DNA of 64,000 bases from Smaragdicoccus niigatensis DSM 44881 = NBRC 103563. Lineage in GTDB: Bacteria > Actinomycetota > Actinomycetes > Mycobacteriales > Mycobacteriaceae. Each line of letters opens with the position of its first letter. Position 1 is the stretch's first letter. The notes below the pieces were generated by a model, which saw only the letters and a list, made by a program, of their open reading frames with translations, was not told the origin of the DNA and did not search any database. The stretch lies in assembly GCF_000380645.1 (NCBI RefSeq), contig NZ_AQXZ01000017.1, positions 124,001 to 188,000 of the forward strand. Direction: 5' to 3'. The translations under genes were made by a program, and so were the position numbers. Shown piece after piece: positions 10,560 to 18,621 of the stretch.

Positions 10560-10907
10560 CTAGCTCAAGAACCGCTTCTTCACTTCGGCGGTCCGGATGT
10601 GCTCGACGAAGAACGACAAGAACGGGATCGTGCCCGAGAGCAGCGTGAGGATCGTCTTGACCGCGGGCCAGCGGACCTTGACCGCGAGATCGGCGGTGAC
10701 GACGAGGAACACGAGGTACACCCAGCCGTGCACGATGCCGACCCAGCCGAAGTTGTCGACACCGAACCCGTACTTGGCGATGACCTCGGTCGTCAGCACG
10801 AGCAGCCAAATGCCGGTGGTCCAGGCGAGAAAACGGTACCTGGTCAGGGCTGAGGCAATTCGCGCCTGATCCTGGGTCGGCTTGTTCTCGGTCATTTCGG
10901 CCGTCAC
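10560..10907 (-). CDS. DUF3817 membrane protein (Rv1342c-like)
   Basis: The protein has 115 residues with three hydrophobic helices (about 28-46, 58-75, 83-101). The segment FGWVGIVHGWVYLVFLVV, with its HG-W-Y motif, is typical of DUF3817. Function is unknown. It overlaps the upstream lprD-like gene by 4 bases and so belongs to the same minus-strand unit. A downstream ATG at codon 5 (MTENK) is an alternative start. Confidence 0.85.
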   Translation of the reverse strand: MTAEMTENKPTQDQARIASALTRYRFLAWTTGIWLLVLTTEVIAKYGFGVDNFGWVGIVHGWVYLVFLVVTADLAVKVRWPAVKTILTLLSGTIPFLSFFVEHIRTAEVKKRFLS

Positions 10908-11269
10908 GGTTGGCTCCCGTTCTTCTTCTCGTTGAGTTCGTGCAGCATGCGGTTGTATTCGGCGCGCGTCGCATCGATTGGCTCGCTGGCGGCCCGGGGG
11001 CGCGGCGGCAGCAGATCAGCCGGGAGTTCGCGCATCTCTTGCGGCGAATCCATCTGTGCTTCCTCGGCTTCGAGCTTCACGTAGCGCCGGTAGGCGTAGA
11101 CGACGAACCAGGCGAACAGCGGCCATTGCAACGCATAGCCGAGGTTCTGGAATGACCCGTCGGTGGATTCCCATCGGGTCCATTGCCACCACCCGAGCGC
11201 GAGGCACCCAAAGAACGCCAGGATCACCAGCGCAATGAGAGCGGGTCGCCGCCGAGGGGCAGTTGTCAC
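10904..11269 (-). CDS. LprD-like membrane protein (Rv1343c-like)
   Basis: The protein has about 121 residues. The N-terminus TTAPRRRPALIALVILAFFGCLALGWWQW carries a membrane helix with a cysteine (about residue 20); ALQWPLFAWFVVYAYRRYVK forms a second helix, and a charged cytoplasmic tail follows (AEYNRMLHELNEKKNGSQP). In M. tuberculosis the homologue is called lipoprotein LprD, but the position of the Cys within the hydrophobic segment makes true lipidation uncertain. I chose the GTG at 11269; the reading frame stays open upstream to 11323 without a good ribosome-binding site. Confidence 0.75.
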   Translation of the reverse strand: MTTAPRRRPALIALVILAFFGCLALGWWQWTRWESTDGSFQNLGYALQWPLFAWFVVYAYRRYVKLEAEEAQMDSPQEMRELPADLLPPRPRAASEPIDATRAEYNRMLHELNEKKNGSQP

Positions 11270-11376
11270 ATCTCGAAGGTACCTGGTCGAACGGTGAACT
11301 GAGATCGGCAGGATCTCCGGCAAGGTTGGCAGTTTATTGGTGGAGGAACATTTTCTGCCTCGATAGCTTTGGTCTC

Positions 11377-11949
11377 ATGACGATCATTCCCGATACCAAA
11401 GACTGGACATGGGTCCTGGGCCGCCCCTGCGCCGAATGCGGATTCGACGCTGCCGAAATGTCTTTCGAGGCGGTGCCGGGGCGGACGCGGGAGGCTGCTT
11501 CGGTGCTGGCGGCGGCCCTCGCGCTGCCGGGTGCCCAGTTGCGGCCTGTCCCTGGAGTGTGGTCGCCGCTCGAGTACGCAGCGCACGTACGAGACGTATG
11601 CCGCATTTTCGGCTACCGGCTGTCGGTGGTGCTGACTGGCCGAGGCGAGGATCCCGGCGTGCCGGCTTTCGATCCCGCCGTGCGCTTCGTCAACTCCGTT
11701 GCCGTGCTGACGAACTGGGACCAGGACGACACCGCGGTCGCTGCCGACTATCGAAGCCAGAGCCCAGAGGTCGTTTCACAGGAACTCTTACAGGCGGCGG
11801 GTGCCATTGCCGACGCCTTCGCGCGGGTGACGGGAGCCGAGCTCTCTCGCACGGTACGCCGCAGCGATGGTGCAGTTTTCAGCGTCACGACGTTCGCTCA
11901 GTACTTCGTGCACGATCTCGTTCACCACGTACACGACGTCCGGGGCTAG
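11377..11949 (+). CDS. DinB-like family protein
   Basis: The protein has 190 residues. The N-terminus DTKDWTWVLGRPCAECGFD is typical of a large actinobacterial DinB-like group. The helical bundle has WSPLEYAAHVRDVCRIF (a metal-binding-like His) and HDLVHHVHDVRG at the C-terminus, where the remaining His ligands of the DinB/YfiT superfamily would lie. Members are thiol-transferase-like or damage-inducible; the precise reaction is not predictable. The ATG is at 11377. It converges with and overlaps the P450 gene by 4 bases. Confidence 0.8.
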   Translation: MTIIPDTKDWTWVLGRPCAECGFDAAEMSFEAVPGRTREAASVLAAALALPGAQLRPVPGVWSPLEYAAHVRDVCRIFGYRLSVVLTGRGEDPGVPAFDPAVRFVNSVAVLTNWDQDDTAVAADYRSQSPEVVSQELLQAAGAIADAFARVTGAELSRTVRRSDGAVFSVTTFAQYFVHDLVHHVHDVRG

Positions 11950-13046
11950 CGCTGGATCGTCACCGGCAAGGTGAGCGGTCGGCGGCTGAACCGATTCTGA
12001 TGCCACTGGAGTTCGCCGACGGGCACCGAAAGCTCCATGGATTCCATACGAGGGAGAAGCGCGTTGAGCGCTGCGAGAGACTGACGCTTCGCGGAATTCG
12101 CGCCGGGGCAGAAGTGCGCGCCGTAACCGAACGCAAGGTGCTTGTCGTCGTTGCGGGCCGGGTTGAACACGTCGGGGTCTTCGAAGCGCTCGCTGTCGCG
12201 GTTGGCTGCCATGAGTTCGACGATGATCCGGCTCTTCGCAGGAATCGTGGTGCCGTCGAGTTCGATATCGGACGTCGCGAATCGGGTCCACACGCCTTTG
12301 GTCGGCGTGATGAATCGGAGCAGTTCCTCAACGACAAACGGGTTGCTGTCCGGGTTGTCGACGAGCTCCTCGCGGAGCATCGGGGTGAGCAGAAGTGTCA
12401 ATGCGGCCATCGCGAGGAAGCCCACTGTGGTGTCGTAGCCGGCGATGATCATCAAAGTGGCTGTGCCGTACGCCTCGGCCTCGTCGATCCGGCCGTCGGT
12501 CAATGCGCGGGCGAGTTCGGTGCAGAGGTCGTCGCCGGGGTGGTCGATCTTCGACCTCACGAGGGCGGCCATGTAGTCGTGGAGTGCCTCGGCGGCCGGG
12601 GCGCCGGTCTCGTCGGCGACCATCGTGGAGTCCTCCGCGATGACGAGGATTCGCGCTTGGTCGGCTTCCGGAATGCCGAGAAGCTGGCCGATGGCTCGGC
12701 GGATGAGCGGTGCGATGTAGTCCTCGATGAGATCGCCGGAACCGCGACTTTCGAGCTGCGCCAATAGTGACTCGGCATGCGCTGGCATTCCGGCGATGAT
12801 GGCGTCAGAAGCCTTGGGACTCAAGGCAGGTGCGATCATCGCGCGTAGTCGCGCGTGCTGCGCTCCGTCACACAGTTGCATGCTGACGCCGCGCCCATTG
12901 AGGGCGGGGTCTTCGGCGACGCCGGCGGTTGACGGGTTGTTGCAAGCTCGGCGATCGCTCAGGATCTGGCGCGCTGGTTCATAGCCGAGGACGACGAATG
13001 CGTGTTCCGCGACCTGCTGAACTCGGGAGACTCCGGGAGCGCTCAT
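11946..13046 (-). CDS. Cytochrome P450
   Basis: The protein has 366 residues, slightly short for a bacterial P450 (about 390-410). The I-helix oxygen-activation motif is AGYDTT, the ExxR motif is EELLR, and the heme-binding loop is FGYGAHFCPGA with the proximal ligand Cys313. The N-terminus before HARLRAMIAPALSP is shorter than usual. Substrate and redox partners are not evident: no ferredoxin is adjacent. The gene is followed by the DinB-like gene in the opposite direction. A 16-base perfect inverted repeat lies 39 bases upstream of its ATG. Confidence 0.93.
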   Translation of the reverse strand: MSAPGVSRVQQVAEHAFVVLGYEPARQILSDRRACNNPSTAGVAEDPALNGRGVSMQLCDGAQHARLRAMIAPALSPKASDAIIAGMPAHAESLLAQLESRGSGDLIEDYIAPLIRRAIGQLLGIPEADQARILVIAEDSTMVADETGAPAAEALHDYMAALVRSKIDHPGDDLCTELARALTDGRIDEAEAYGTATLMIIAGYDTTVGFLAMAALTLLLTPMLREELVDNPDSNPFVVEELLRFITPTKGVWTRFATSDIELDGTTIPAKSRIIVELMAANRDSERFEDPDVFNPARNDDKHLAFGYGAHFCPGANSAKRQSLAALNALLPRMESMELSVPVGELQWHQNRFSRRPLTLPVTIQR

Positions 13047-13085
13047 ACAGTCATTCTTTCGTCAGTCGGCGCTCGATGGCCAGGT

Positions 13086-13101
13086 TCACACGCTCGTGTG
13101 A
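13086..13101. promoter_or_regulatory. Perfect inverted repeat upstream of the P450 gene
   Basis: TCACACG-CT-CGTGTGA is a perfect inverted repeat 39 bases upstream of the P450 start at 13046, within a 175-base gene-free stretch. The position fits an operator overlapping the promoter. The cognate regulator is unknown. Confidence 0.45.
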
Positions 13102-13221
13102 CTCAGTTCTGGCTGTAGATCAGCGCCGCTCAGATATCTCGTACCCGGCCGAGGATGGTGAGGCAGGCGCGGCTGCGAGTGGTTGGCTCGCGCCTGCTCG
13201 ACCTGGCTGCGACGGGGTGGC

Positions 13222-13425
13222 TCAGTAGTAGTAATACTTGGCGGCCGATGCCGGTGCGTAGTGGTAGTAGTAGGCGCTCACGGTGGTCTGGGACTGCGTG
13301 TCCGTGGCGGTGGTTGCCGGTGCTGCGAAGGCGAAGGCGCCGGTGCCGATCATGATGGCGGATGCTGCGGCGAGTTCGGCTGCGACCTTGACAGTGACCT
13401 TGACGGGGTTGGTGGGCTTACGCAT
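13222..13425 (-). CDS. Small exported peptide with a tyrosine-rich C-terminus
   Basis: The protein has 67 residues. A lysine-containing N-terminus (MRKPTNPVKVTVK) and a hydrophobic segment (about 14-35, ending FAFAAPA) make a signal peptide, predicted to be cleaved after an Ala-x-Ala site. The mature part is about 30 residues: a Thr/Ser/Gln stretch, then SAYYYHYAPASAAKYYYY at the very C-terminus. The ATG has AAAGGAC about 7 bases upstream, which supports it being real. No family is recognised. Eight tyrosines in 18 residues suggest a surface-adhesive, metal-binding or cross-linkable peptide, but this is speculation. Confidence 0.65.
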   Translation of the reverse strand: MRKPTNPVKVTVKVAAELAAASAIMIGTGAFAFAAPATTATDTQSQTTVSAYYYHYAPASAAKYYYY

Positions 13426-13571
13426 TTCGGGGTCCTTTTGGGAGAGGGGCTTTGCCGGTTGGCATTAATAGATTCGCCCGAACGAACGCCCGAAAATAGC
13501 CACCCTCGGGGTGACCCCAGATCACCCTCGGGTGTGAATCCTGCGCCCCATGGTGAGTACCGCTCGCGGGA

Positions 13572-14471
13572 TCAGAACCCGCACAATTCCACGAGAACCT
13601 GGGCTGCCGACTTGACCTCCGTGAGGTGCCCGACGCCAGTTCCGGCGTTCACGCAGATGCGTGACTCGTCGTCCGCGGCGATTGCTCGGCGCAAGGCGGC
13701 AGCCGCCTCGGATCTGTCACCGCTCCCGGTATTGCATTGCGCAACAAAGTCATTGGCGATCACTCGCTCCGGGATGTCGGATGGCCAGGCGAATCCGGCC
13801 GCCCAATCGAACGTGCTCGTGAGCACCGTGTCCGCGCCGGTCGCAGCGAACAGGGCACGTCGATGGCCAGCAGTCGACAGGGCTTCTGCGCAGGTCGAGA
13901 ACGCGGTCCCGACCCAGACGCCTGCGGCACCCGCATCGAGCGCGCGTTCCACATCGGCGGCCGTGGCGATAGCCCCCGCAGCGAGCACCGGACGGTCCGT
14001 TGCGCTGAGGGTTTGCCGCAGCACTGAGTCCCGTTGATGAACGGGCCGCCCATGACCGCCACCTTCGAGTCCGCGCGCGACGAGGATGTCGGCGCCGGAA
14101 TTGTGCGCCTGCTTGGCGCTGGCGGCATCGTGGACTTGAACGGCGACGGGGATTCCGGCCGCGTGTGCCTGCTCGATCCAGTTGAAGCTATCGCCGAAGC
14201 TCACCGCGAGGAGCTTCGGGCGCGCAGCGAGCGCGGTCTCGAGGAGGTCGGGTGATCTGCGCACCACCCAGTCGACGAGGCCGATCCCGATCTCGGTGGC
14301 GGCACGAACGAGGTCGAGTTCGCGCCGAAGGGCGCTGCTGGAACCCGCGCTGCCCATCCCGATCATGCCGAGACCGCCCGCCTGTGAGACCGCCGTCGCG
14401 AGCTGGCCGCCGGCCACACCGCCCATCGGGGCGCACACGACGGGGTGCTTCAGACCGAGCAGACTCTCCAT
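13572..14471 (-). CDS. Nitronate monooxygenase / NPD-family flavoenzyme
   Basis: The protein has 299 residues and is a TIM-barrel FMN enzyme of the 2-nitropropane dioxygenase family. Motifs include HPVVCAPMGGVAGGQLA at the start, AVQVHDAASAKQAHNSGADILVARGLEGGGHG (FMN phosphate region) and VLAAGAIATAADVERALDAGAAGVWVGTAF. These enzymes oxidise nitronates; some members are enoyl reductases, so the exact substrate is uncertain. It stands alone on the minus strand, divergent from the LEG1-like gene across about 70 bases. Confidence 0.85.
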   Translation of the reverse strand: MESLLGLKHPVVCAPMGGVAGGQLATAVSQAGGLGMIGMGSAGSSSALRRELDLVRAATEIGIGLVDWVVRRSPDLLETALAARPKLLAVSFGDSFNWIEQAHAAGIPVAVQVHDAASAKQAHNSGADILVARGLEGGGHGRPVHQRDSVLRQTLSATDRPVLAAGAIATAADVERALDAGAAGVWVGTAFSTCAEALSTAGHRRALFAATGADTVLTSTFDWAAGFAWPSDIPERVIANDFVAQCNTGSGDRSEAAAALRRAIAADDESRICVNAGTGVGHLTEVKSAAQVLVELCGF

Positions 14472-14543
14472 GGTGCAACGGTATTCGGTGCAAGAATCGA
14501 TCCGGCATCACCTGCGAGTAGTTCAAGGAAGCGTGGCTAGGTA

Positions 14544-15485
14544 GTGTTCCCGCGAAAGTTGGCCGAGCTCGATCTCCACCGGGTGTGGAGCACCGCACCC
14601 GACCTTGACGGCACCTTCGACCCGTTCCGGTTCGAACATCGTATGGCCGCCTATCGGAGCATGATCGACGCGACGAATGAGCGCGGCATCTTCGGGCCCG
14701 ACAACAGTGGAAACCTGCTGTGGGGGTTGGCGTTCCAGCATCAGTGGCAGCTCGATTCCGGTCGACTCGGCCCGTCGTCCAAGGACCACGGGCGCATCGA
14801 TCCGGACTCGCCGTGGGGTTACGGCAACTACACGTTGAACGTGATTCCGTGGCTCGGTGCAGTCGCGGCTAGCGTCGTGCCTGCAGCGGCTGTATCCGAT
14901 CCGCCGGGGCCATCCCGCTTCCGCTATGTCGTCGGCGGTGTGGTGCCGGCTGAGTTGCGGCCGGCTGTGGACGACTGGGCGACGTACTTCAAACGCGTCC
15001 GCGCCACCGCCCCCGGGACGGATCTCGACCCGCTCCGCAAGGTCCTCTGGCACGCGCACAAAACGAGTCTGGATGTGGTCGCCCGGACCGTCGGCGAGGT
15101 CGACCCGGCCGGCGATCCGGCCATGGAGCTCGATTTCTTGCGGGGATGGTGCCGGATGGTCGACTACCTGTGGGCTGCATGCTGGCCCACTGACTTCGAG
15201 TTCATGGTCGAACACGGGTTGGACGTTCTTCCTGAGCATGTGCTCAGAGACCGAGCGGACCTCAAGGCGTTGCCCGAGAGCGTGCGGAGCAACGTCGCCA
15301 ACGTCCGTGGGCTGGCGAAGATGCCCACGCGGCAGTTTGAGGTGAACCTGTGGTTCTGGCGGCGTCTGATGCGCACCAAAGCGGCCCGAGCTGAGGTTCT
15401 GACGATGCTCGGGGCGGTGTTCGATCGCAAGAACACCAGCCCGACGGTTTATCCCCGAATGCTCTGGTACCTAATGCGGCCGTAG
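14544..15485 (+). CDS. Protein resembling the animal LEG1 (liver-enriched gene 1) family
   Basis: The protein has 313 residues with no clear signal peptide. From memory of vertebrate LEG1 proteins, several blocks line up in order: FDPFRFEHRMAAYRSMI near residue 28, NSGNLLWGLAFQHQWQ (about 54-69) followed by SGRLG, YGNYTLNVIPWLGAV (about 93-107), LRKVLWHAHKTSLD (about 165-178) and FLRGWCRMVDYLWAACWPT (about 198-216). Animal LEG1 is a secreted glycoprotein of poorly known biochemistry. I infer homology to Leg1 (formerly DUF781). The start is GTG at 14544. Confidence 0.6.
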   Translation: MFPRKLAELDLHRVWSTAPDLDGTFDPFRFEHRMAAYRSMIDATNERGIFGPDNSGNLLWGLAFQHQWQLDSGRLGPSSKDHGRIDPDSPWGYGNYTLNVIPWLGAVAASVVPAAAVSDPPGPSRFRYVVGGVVPAELRPAVDDWATYFKRVRATAPGTDLDPLRKVLWHAHKTSLDVVARTVGEVDPAGDPAMELDFLRGWCRMVDYLWAACWPTDFEFMVEHGLDVLPEHVLRDRADLKALPESVRSNVANVRGLAKMPTRQFEVNLWFWRRLMRTKAARAEVLTMLGAVFDRKNTSPTVYPRMLWYLMRP

Positions 15486-15490
15486 GGATT

Positions 15491-15577
15491 TGGTGCGGGC
15501 GGGGGGAGTCGAACCCCCACGCTCTTTCGAGCATCAGGACCTAAACCTGACATGTCTGCCTGTTCCATCACGCCCGC
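15491..15577 (-). tRNA. tRNA-Leu (anticodon UAG)
   Basis: The minus strand folds as a class II tRNA. The acceptor stem is GCGGGCG/CGCCCGC with discriminator A and an encoded CCA. The anticodon stem TCAGG/CCTGA holds the loop TTTAGGT (anticodon TAG in DNA), and there is a long variable arm and a T-arm with GGTTCGACTCC. The length is 87 bases including CCA. It reads codon CUA/CUN. Confidence 0.95.
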
Positions 15578-15662
15578 GAGTCCTCAAGATCGTACCGCCT
15601 CCCTTGTCGGTACCCCCGGCTAGCGTTGCCAAGCCACTGCCAAGCGTGAGATTGGGGCGACA

Positions 15663-16394
15663 ATGAGGACAGAGGACGAAGTCGAGGCTGTGATGGCCAT
15701 GGTCCGAGATGGACTGAATGACTGCGAGATCTCGCGACGGACATTGTTGCCTCGAACAACGGTCCGAGATTGGCGTCACGGTTCGAGACAGAGAACCGCT
15801 CCGCCGAGAATCGATGCAGAAATCCTGCGGGCTTCGCTCCCTGCCAAGTCGTACTGCTACTTGTTGGGTCTTTACCTCGGGGACGGGTACGTGTCGAAGG
15901 AAGCGCGGACGTGGAAGTTGAGGGTCACGCTCGACACGGCCTACCCAGGAATTATCGATGAGTGTGGCGCCGCGATGGAGGCGGTCTTTCCCGGCAAGCA
16001 CGCCCATATCTGGGCTCGCACGAAGGCTAACTGTGTGGACGTGAGCACGTGCTCCAACGCCTGGCCACTTCTGTTGCCGCAGCATGGCCCCGGTCGCAAG
16101 CACGAGCGGCAGATAGTCCTGGAAGGATGGCAGGAGCGGCTTCTCGAGGGTTGCAACGAGGAATTCGTCAGAGGCCTTATCCACAGCGACGGCTGTCGCG
16201 TCGTCGCAAATGATCGAGGCGTACGAAGCGTTCGATACCACTTTTCGAACGCCTCGACCGACATTCTGTCGCTCTATTGTGGAGCCCTCGACGCGTTGGG
16301 CATTCCCTGGACCCATCCCAGCAAGCGGGACATCGCCGTCTACCGCAAGGCCGCGACTCGGCGTATGGACGAGTTCGTGGGACCTAAGCGTTAG
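15663..16394 (+). CDS. HTH/LAGLIDADG-type DNA-binding protein (homing-endonuclease-like)
   Basis: The protein has 243 residues. An N-terminal helix-turn-helix-like part (MVRDGLNDCEISRRTLLPRTTVRDWRHG, about 13-40) is followed by two LAGLIDADG-like motifs: YCYLLGLYLGDGYVS (about 64-78) and EFVRGLIHSDGCRV (about 166-179). Each has the conserved acidic residue. Free-standing proteins of this type are common in actinobacteria and resemble intron-less homing endonucleases, perhaps domesticated as regulators. It is immediately downstream of tRNA-Leu on the opposite strand, and a terminator hairpin follows. Confidence 0.75.
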   Translation: MRTEDEVEAVMAMVRDGLNDCEISRRTLLPRTTVRDWRHGSRQRTAPPRIDAEILRASLPAKSYCYLLGLYLGDGYVSKEARTWKLRVTLDTAYPGIIDECGAAMEAVFPGKHAHIWARTKANCVDVSTCSNAWPLLLPQHGPGRKHERQIVLEGWQERLLEGCNEEFVRGLIHSDGCRVVANDRGVRSVRYHFSNASTDILSLYCGALDALGIPWTHPSKRDIAVYRKAATRRMDEFVGPKR

Positions 16395-16404
16395 CCGTAA
16401 AGCG

Positions 16405-16436
16405 AAACACCCCGCTTCACCTGAAGCGGGGTGTTT
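16405..16436 (+). terminator. Rho-independent terminator after the LAGLIDADG gene
   Basis: AAACACCCCGCTTCA and its perfect complement TGAAGCGGGGTGTTT form a 15-bp stem with a 2-base centre, starting 11 bases after the stop codon. The A-run/T-run at the stem ends makes it work in either direction. Confidence 0.85.
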
Positions 16437-16612
16437 CCTGCGGGCTGATCGAGTCTGGCTCGTATGAACTCCAGGGACCGGGGTAGCTGCCTCCAGCGGC
16501 CGTGTCCCCTTGCGCGAAGGCGAGCGCCGGAGTCGAGGATGATGGCCGAAACTGCAGCGAGTGCGCTCAAAGTGGGCATTTCGTCGCACCTTGGGTAGTC
16601 AGATTATCGAGC

Positions 16613-18574
16613 TCAGGGCAGTTCCTGATACCGCGCGAACTGGGTGGTGAACCGGCCGCGCCCATGCGTCATCGACCGCAGTGCGATCGCGTAATCGCTC
16701 ATCTCGCCCTGAGGGACCGAGGCCACGATCGTGACCTCGGCCGTCGAAATCGGTTCGGTGCCTTCGATTTGCCCGCGGCGCCGACCGATGTCCGCCATGA
16801 CGTCACCCTGGAGGGACGCCGGCACGGTGACCTCGATGTGGTGCACCGGTTCGAGCACCTTCGTGCCCGCGCGATCGATCGCATCCTTCAGCGCGATTGC
16901 GCCGGCCATCCGGAAGCTGTGTTCATCGGAGTCGACCGAGTGGTACTTGCCGTCGAGGACGGTGGCTTTGATGTCGACGAGGGGGTAGCCGTGCTTGCCG
17001 CCGCGCTGCATCGCCTCCGAGATGCCCTTGCCGACCGCAGGCACCAGCGACTTCGGGATCACTCCACCCTTGGTCTCGTCCGCGAACTCGAAGCCACCGT
17101 CGCGGTGAAGCGGTTCAAAGCGCACGAGCGCCACACCGAACTGTCCGTGCCCGCCGCTCTGCTTCTTGTGCCGCCCCTCGGCTTCCGCGCCCCGCGCGAG
17201 GGTCTCCAAGTAGGCGACCTTCACCGGCTCGGTGTCGATGGCGATGCCATACCGACGCTTCAACCGCGCCAGTGCGACCTGAACATGCACATCACCGGCG
17301 CCGCGGAGGACCGTTTGGTGGGTGGATTCGTCGCGGACCACCTGCAGCGAAGGATCGTCACGCACGAGTTCGCTCAGCGCGGTCGAGAGCTTGTCCTGGT
17401 CCTTGGCAGCGGGCGTCGAGATCCCTAGCCCGTACACCGGCTGGCGGTACTCGATCTGCGGCTCGCCGACCGGCGTGCCGTTGAGAACCAGGAAGTCACC
17501 GGTCGCGACGTCGGACAGCTTGATCGTCGCGACGATGTCGCCGGCGTCCGCGTGGTCGACGGGTGTGGTCTTCGTGCCGACGACACGCAGCAGGTGGTGC
17601 AAGCGCTCGCGCGTGCCGGTCCGGTGGTTGACCAGAACGTCGTCGACCTTGATCGAACCCGCGACGACCTTGATCAGCGCGAGTTGGCCGACGAAATCGT
17701 CGGTCTGCGTCTTGAAGACGTAGGCGGCTTCGCCCTCGGGCTCCTCGGTCGGTGCAGGAGCGACATGACAGATGAATTCCAGGAGGCGATCGACCGCCGT
17801 GCACTCGGTTGCCGAACCGCAGAGCACCGGCCAGACCGTGGCGCGGCCGAATCCGGTGCGAAGTGCGCCTTCGAGTTCTTCCGGCGTGATGGTCTCGCCG
17901 TCGAGGTACTTCTCGATGAGGTCGTCCGATACTTCGACGACGTCCTCGACCAGGTGATCGTGTTCGCTGTGTTCCTGGTCTGCGATGTCGGCGGGAAGCT
18001 CGTCTGACTCGGTCGCCTTGTTTCCCGTGTACAGAAAGACGTGCTCGGTGACGAGGTCGGCGACCCCTCGGAACGCCGATCCTTCGGTCACCGGGAGTTC
18101 GACGAGTTCGACACCCTGCCCGAACTGCTCGCGAATCTCTTCGACAACGGCCGAGAAGTCGGCGCGGTCTTTGTCCATCTTGTTGATGAAGATCAAGCGC
18201 GGAATGTTCTGGTTGGACGCGGCTTCCCACATCAGCTCGTCGCCTGGTTGGAGTCCGGCGACGCCGTCGATCACGAACACCGCGACGTCGGCGACTTGGA
18301 GAGCGGTCAGACAATCACCGGCGAAATCCGCGTAGCCAGGTGTGTCGATGAGGTTGATCTGGCAGTCCTGCCAGGCGAAGGTTGCGACCCCAAGCGCCAG
18401 CGACTGATGACGCTCAATTTCCTCAGGGGAGTTGTCGAGCGAAGTGTTTCCAAGCTCGACTCGCCCGGGTCTACTGATCACGCCGGAGGCGTACAGCATC
18501 GCCTCAGCCAGCGTGGTCTTTCCCGTTCCCTGATGCCCCACCAGGGCGACATTTCGGATGCTGGAAGCGCCCAT
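16613..18574 (-). CDS. Elongation factor G-like translational GTPase (FusA2/EF-G2 type)
   Basis: The protein has 653 residues. G1 is GHQGTGKTT, G3 is DTPGYADF and G4 is NKMD. Domains II to V follow (GHGQFGVALVRFEPL in domain IV, and a C-terminal MTHGRGRFTTQFARY as in EF-G). The switch I region reads EIERHQSLALGVATF instead of the canonical RGIT motif, and the protein is shorter than EF-G (about 700). It therefore looks like the second EF-G-like protein of mycobacteria (Rv0120c type), not the translocase itself. The ATG at 18574 is chosen; the frame extends upstream without a start of its own. Confidence 0.88.
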   Translation of the reverse strand: MGASSIRNVALVGHQGTGKTTLAEAMLYASGVISRPGRVELGNTSLDNSPEEIERHQSLALGVATFAWQDCQINLIDTPGYADFAGDCLTALQVADVAVFVIDGVAGLQPGDELMWEAASNQNIPRLIFINKMDKDRADFSAVVEEIREQFGQGVELVELPVTEGSAFRGVADLVTEHVFLYTGNKATESDELPADIADQEHSEHDHLVEDVVEVSDDLIEKYLDGETITPEELEGALRTGFGRATVWPVLCGSATECTAVDRLLEFICHVAPAPTEEPEGEAAYVFKTQTDDFVGQLALIKVVAGSIKVDDVLVNHRTGTRERLHHLLRVVGTKTTPVDHADAGDIVATIKLSDVATGDFLVLNGTPVGEPQIEYRQPVYGLGISTPAAKDQDKLSTALSELVRDDPSLQVVRDESTHQTVLRGAGDVHVQVALARLKRRYGIAIDTEPVKVAYLETLARGAEAEGRHKKQSGGHGQFGVALVRFEPLHRDGGFEFADETKGGVIPKSLVPAVGKGISEAMQRGGKHGYPLVDIKATVLDGKYHSVDSDEHSFRMAGAIALKDAIDRAGTKVLEPVHHIEVTVPASLQGDVMADIGRRRGQIEGTEPISTAEVTIVASVPQGEMSDYAIALRSMTHGRGRFTTQFARYQELP

Positions 18575-18621
18575 GCGTACATCATCCGTTGAACAACGAA
18601 CGCATGGGCAGTGAATGCGGA

